A DNA stretch of 64,000 nt from Filimonas lacunae (GTDB taxonomy: Bacteria > Bacteroidota > Bacteroidia > Chitinophagales > Chitinophagaceae): NCBI RefSeq assembly GCF_002355595.1, contig NZ_AP017422.1, positions 4,712,001 to 4,776,000 of the forward strand, given 5' to 3'. This document shows, one piece after another, positions 62,560 to 64,000 of the stretch (within the stretch, counting starts at the first letter, position 1; every line of letters starts with the position of its first letter). Both the position numbers and the translations under genes were made by a program. A model generated the notes under the pieces. That model did no database searches. It had not been told where the DNA came from and saw only the letters and a list, made by a program, of their open reading frames with translations.

Positions 62560-63180
62560 TCAGGGCTGTTTTGCAAAGGCGGCATTACGCAAAATGTCCG
62601 TCATTACCTGGTTTTGAGCAAGCAGGTCACGCATATCTTCCAGCGCGCGGTAAATCAATGTACGGGCGTATTTTATTTCTTTCATGTCCAGCATATCGGC
62701 AATTTGCTCGTAGCCGATGTTTTCAAAAAAGTAGAGGTAAACAGCTTCGCGCTGGCGTGGGGTAAGCTGGCGGATCATTTGCTGTAAGGCCTGTGTTACC
62801 CCGCCGGCTTCCTGTTTTTCAATAAAGCTGTTATCGGCTGCCAGCTCCAGTTCAAAATCGTAGCCTGCTTCATCATCCAGTGTTTGAAAACCAGCAGCTT
62901 CTTTTTGCAACGCTTTTAACAACTGCCTGCGAACAGACACTAATAAATAACTTTTTACCTGCTTTACCGCAGAAGACTTCGGAGGTTTTAAAAAGAGGGT
63001 AATAAAGAAATCCTGCAGCACATCTTTAATCAGACTTCTGTCAGAAGTAAACCGGATACAATATTGAAACAGCACCGGAAAGTAGGTGGCGTAAAGCGTG
63101 TCGAAGGCATCCCGCTCCCCTTTACAAAACCTGCTCCATAGCCGGTTTTCATCTTCAGGGTGTAAGGATCTGGTATTCAT
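62560..63180 (-). CDS. ECF RNA polymerase sigma factor (FecI-like)
   Basis: 206 aa. Region 2: FDTLYATYFPVLFQYCIRFT and IKDVLQDFFITLF; region 4: LTPRQREAVYLYFFENIGYEQI and EIKYARTLIYRALEDMRDLL. It heads the minus-strand locus sigma-FecR-SusC-SusD-GDPD-phosphatase and is 81 bp upstream of FecR. Probably autoregulates the locus when the SusC ligand is present. Confidence 0.93.
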   Translation of the reverse strand: MNTRSLHPEDENRLWSRFCKGERDAFDTLYATYFPVLFQYCIRFTSDRSLIKDVLQDFFITLFLKPPKSSAVKQVKSYLLVSVRRQLLKALQKEAAGFQTLDDEAGYDFELELAADNSFIEKQEAGGVTQALQQMIRQLTPRQREAVYLYFFENIGYEQIADMLDMKEIKYARTLIYRALEDMRDLLAQNQVMTDILRNAAFAKQP

Positions 63181-63228
63181 AAAAATGGGGAAACTAAATC
63201 TACTGTATTACTAACCATCATCATTTGC

Positions 63229-63246
63229 AATACTGAAAACAGTATT
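63229..63246. promoter_or_regulatory. Inverted repeat upstream of the second ECF sigma gene
   Basis: Perfect 7-bp arms AATACTG and CAGTATT around four A, 49 bp upstream of the sigma gene start, with a related TACTGTATTA at 63201-63210. Candidate operator; could also be a weak hairpin after the DUF433 gene. Confidence 0.3.
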
Positions 63247-63351
63247 ACACGCCCCAAAACTATTGGTTAAAAGCCGCTTCCCCCTGCTGCCTGTATTATC
63301 TTTATGTTATTACACTACAGCTATATTTATCTATCCGGCATTATCACTGTT

Positions 63352-63780
63352 TCAGGGATGCAGCTCTATATACTGCATCATCATTCTGCCAGCTATCAGC
63401 CAGGTTTCTTCTCCCTTGATTTTTACTTCCAGCTCACTCCATGTTCCCATAAAAACACTGTCATCCTTTTTCGACTTCCAATAAGCGCCGCCTGTTACAG
63501 TCACCTCTTCATAATCCTCTGCACAAAACTCCTCACCATCTGCCTGCGTACGTAAAACACATCCATGGCAAAAGTTCATTAACTCCGGCTCTTGCTCACA
63601 AATTCTGTTGACACAATAATGCACGGACTCTCTTGCTTCCTCCATGGTTATTTCATAATCACACACTGCCACTTCCAGGTTTCCCTCCACCTCTATTTTC
63701 GTTACAATGTCATATATCGTCAATCTTCGACCCTGTAACACAGGAGCTCCACCGCAACGACCGGTGTTATATTCAATCAT
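63352..63780 (-). CDS. DUF433 domain protein with Cys-rich C-terminal extension
   Basis: 142 aa. Residues ~1-60 match DUF433 (GRCGGAPVLQGRRLTIYDIVTKIE, then ITMEEARESVHYCVNRI), a winged-helix-like domain also found in VapB45-type antitoxins. The rest is an acidic extension with Cys residues (FCHGCVLRTQADGEEFC) that is not part of standard DUF433. No toxin gene is adjacent downstream. The upstream gene, 36 bp away on the same strand, encodes a zinc-ribbon-like protein. Confidence 0.8.
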   Translation of the reverse strand: MIEYNTGRCGGAPVLQGRRLTIYDIVTKIEVEGNLEVAVCDYEITMEEARESVHYCVNRICEQEPELMNFCHGCVLRTQADGEEFCAEDYEEVTVTGGAYWKSKKDDSVFMGTWSELEVKIKGEETWLIAGRMMMQYIELHP

Positions 63781-63816
63781 TATATCCTTATTAACTGTAT
63801 TAACAATACTGATCTA

Positions 63817-64000
63817 TTATGCCTGCCCCATAGTAATTACATTCTCCTTTGAGCAACAAGGGCAACATAATATCCTGTCCGTCTTACCTGCAAACCCGAT
63901 AACAACATCCGTTACCGTCAAAATACCTTTCTCACAATCAGGGCAATTTACCTTTGCATCGGCGTCTTCCCCTAATACTTTCCCCGCCTGTATCCATTTC
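63817..64000 (-). CDS. Zinc-ribbon-like protein, 5' truncated by the window edge
   Basis: Only the last 60 residues are present. They contain two Cys pairs, CPDC and CCPCC, about 27 residues apart, the spacing of a zinc ribbon, and end ENVITMGQA. It precedes the DUF433 gene on the same strand by 36 bp. Family and function unknown. Confidence 0.68.
   Translation of the reverse strand, partial: KWIQAGKVLGEDADAKVNCPDCEKGILTVTDVVIGFAGKTDRILCCPCCSKENVITMGQA

Noticed and set aside
63352-63780. Toxin-antitoxin module based on the DUF433 domain
   Set aside because: No PIN or RelE-like toxin adjacent within the window; the downstream 170 bp are non-coding and the upstream neighbour is a zinc-ribbon protein.

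Overview
The window reads as chromosomal DNA of a Bacteroidota bacterium, most likely Chitinophagaceae (Chitinophaga/Niastella/Filimonas-like; family-level inference). The reasons are two FecI-FecR-SusC-SusD blocks, BshB1 (bacillithiol), SCSK-type lipoprotein signals, DUF4294, a CxxxY-type CcmE and promoter -7 boxes of the TAnnTTTG type. No rRNA, tRNA, IS element, prophage or CRISPR array was seen. Both ends cut or may cut a gene.

Region 1 (1-11.5 kb, + strand): a glutaryl-CoA-dehydrogenase-like enzyme, then an AraC regulator followed by a tight six-gene run: TolC, RND permease, adaptor, aldo/keto reductase, zinc alcohol dehydrogenase and MFS exporter, ending in a strong terminator. It looks like a combined efflux and carbonyl-detoxification operon. 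Two direct repeats exactly 21 bp apart lie between the regulator and the operon.

Region 2 (11.5-24.3 kb): a GDSL lipoprotein; sigma/FecR/SusC/SusD; a Tat-exported metallophosphoesterase; DUF92 and MgtC; a secreted EEP phosphodiesterase/nuclease fused to a jacalin-like lectin; a DgkA-type kinase; and cysteine synthase B.

Region 3 (24.3-35.6 kb): a second RND system (adaptor, permease, outer-membrane lipoprotein) below a TetR regulator, with small ORFs after it; an S9 peptidase; and a tandem pair of unrecognised paralogous membrane proteins.

Region 4 (35.6-41.3 kb): a gene-free 760-bp stretch holding a degenerate 21-bp-period repeat of about 36 units in one register. This is the least explained feature of the window. 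It is followed by YggS, a secreted protein with a DIDDTA motif, an acyl-CoA dehydrogenase, an orphan terminator, and two duplicated small lipoproteins with duplicated promoters.

Region 5 (41.4-53.2 kb): agmatine deiminase and N-carbamoylputrescine amidase (putrescine synthesis), a fatty-acid desaturase, BshB1, DUF4294, CcmF-CcmE, an arginase-family enzyme, DinB, and a CMD-SDR pair.

Region 6 (53.2-64 kb, - strand): sigma, FecR, STN-containing SusC, SusD, a tandem double GDPD protein and a purple-acid-phosphatase-like enzyme. This is a coherent candidate locus for uptake and stripping of phosphodiesters. A DUF433 protein and a truncated zinc-ribbon gene close the window. Both SusCD loci sit beside metallophosphoesterases, so phosphate-ester scavenging is a shared theme.
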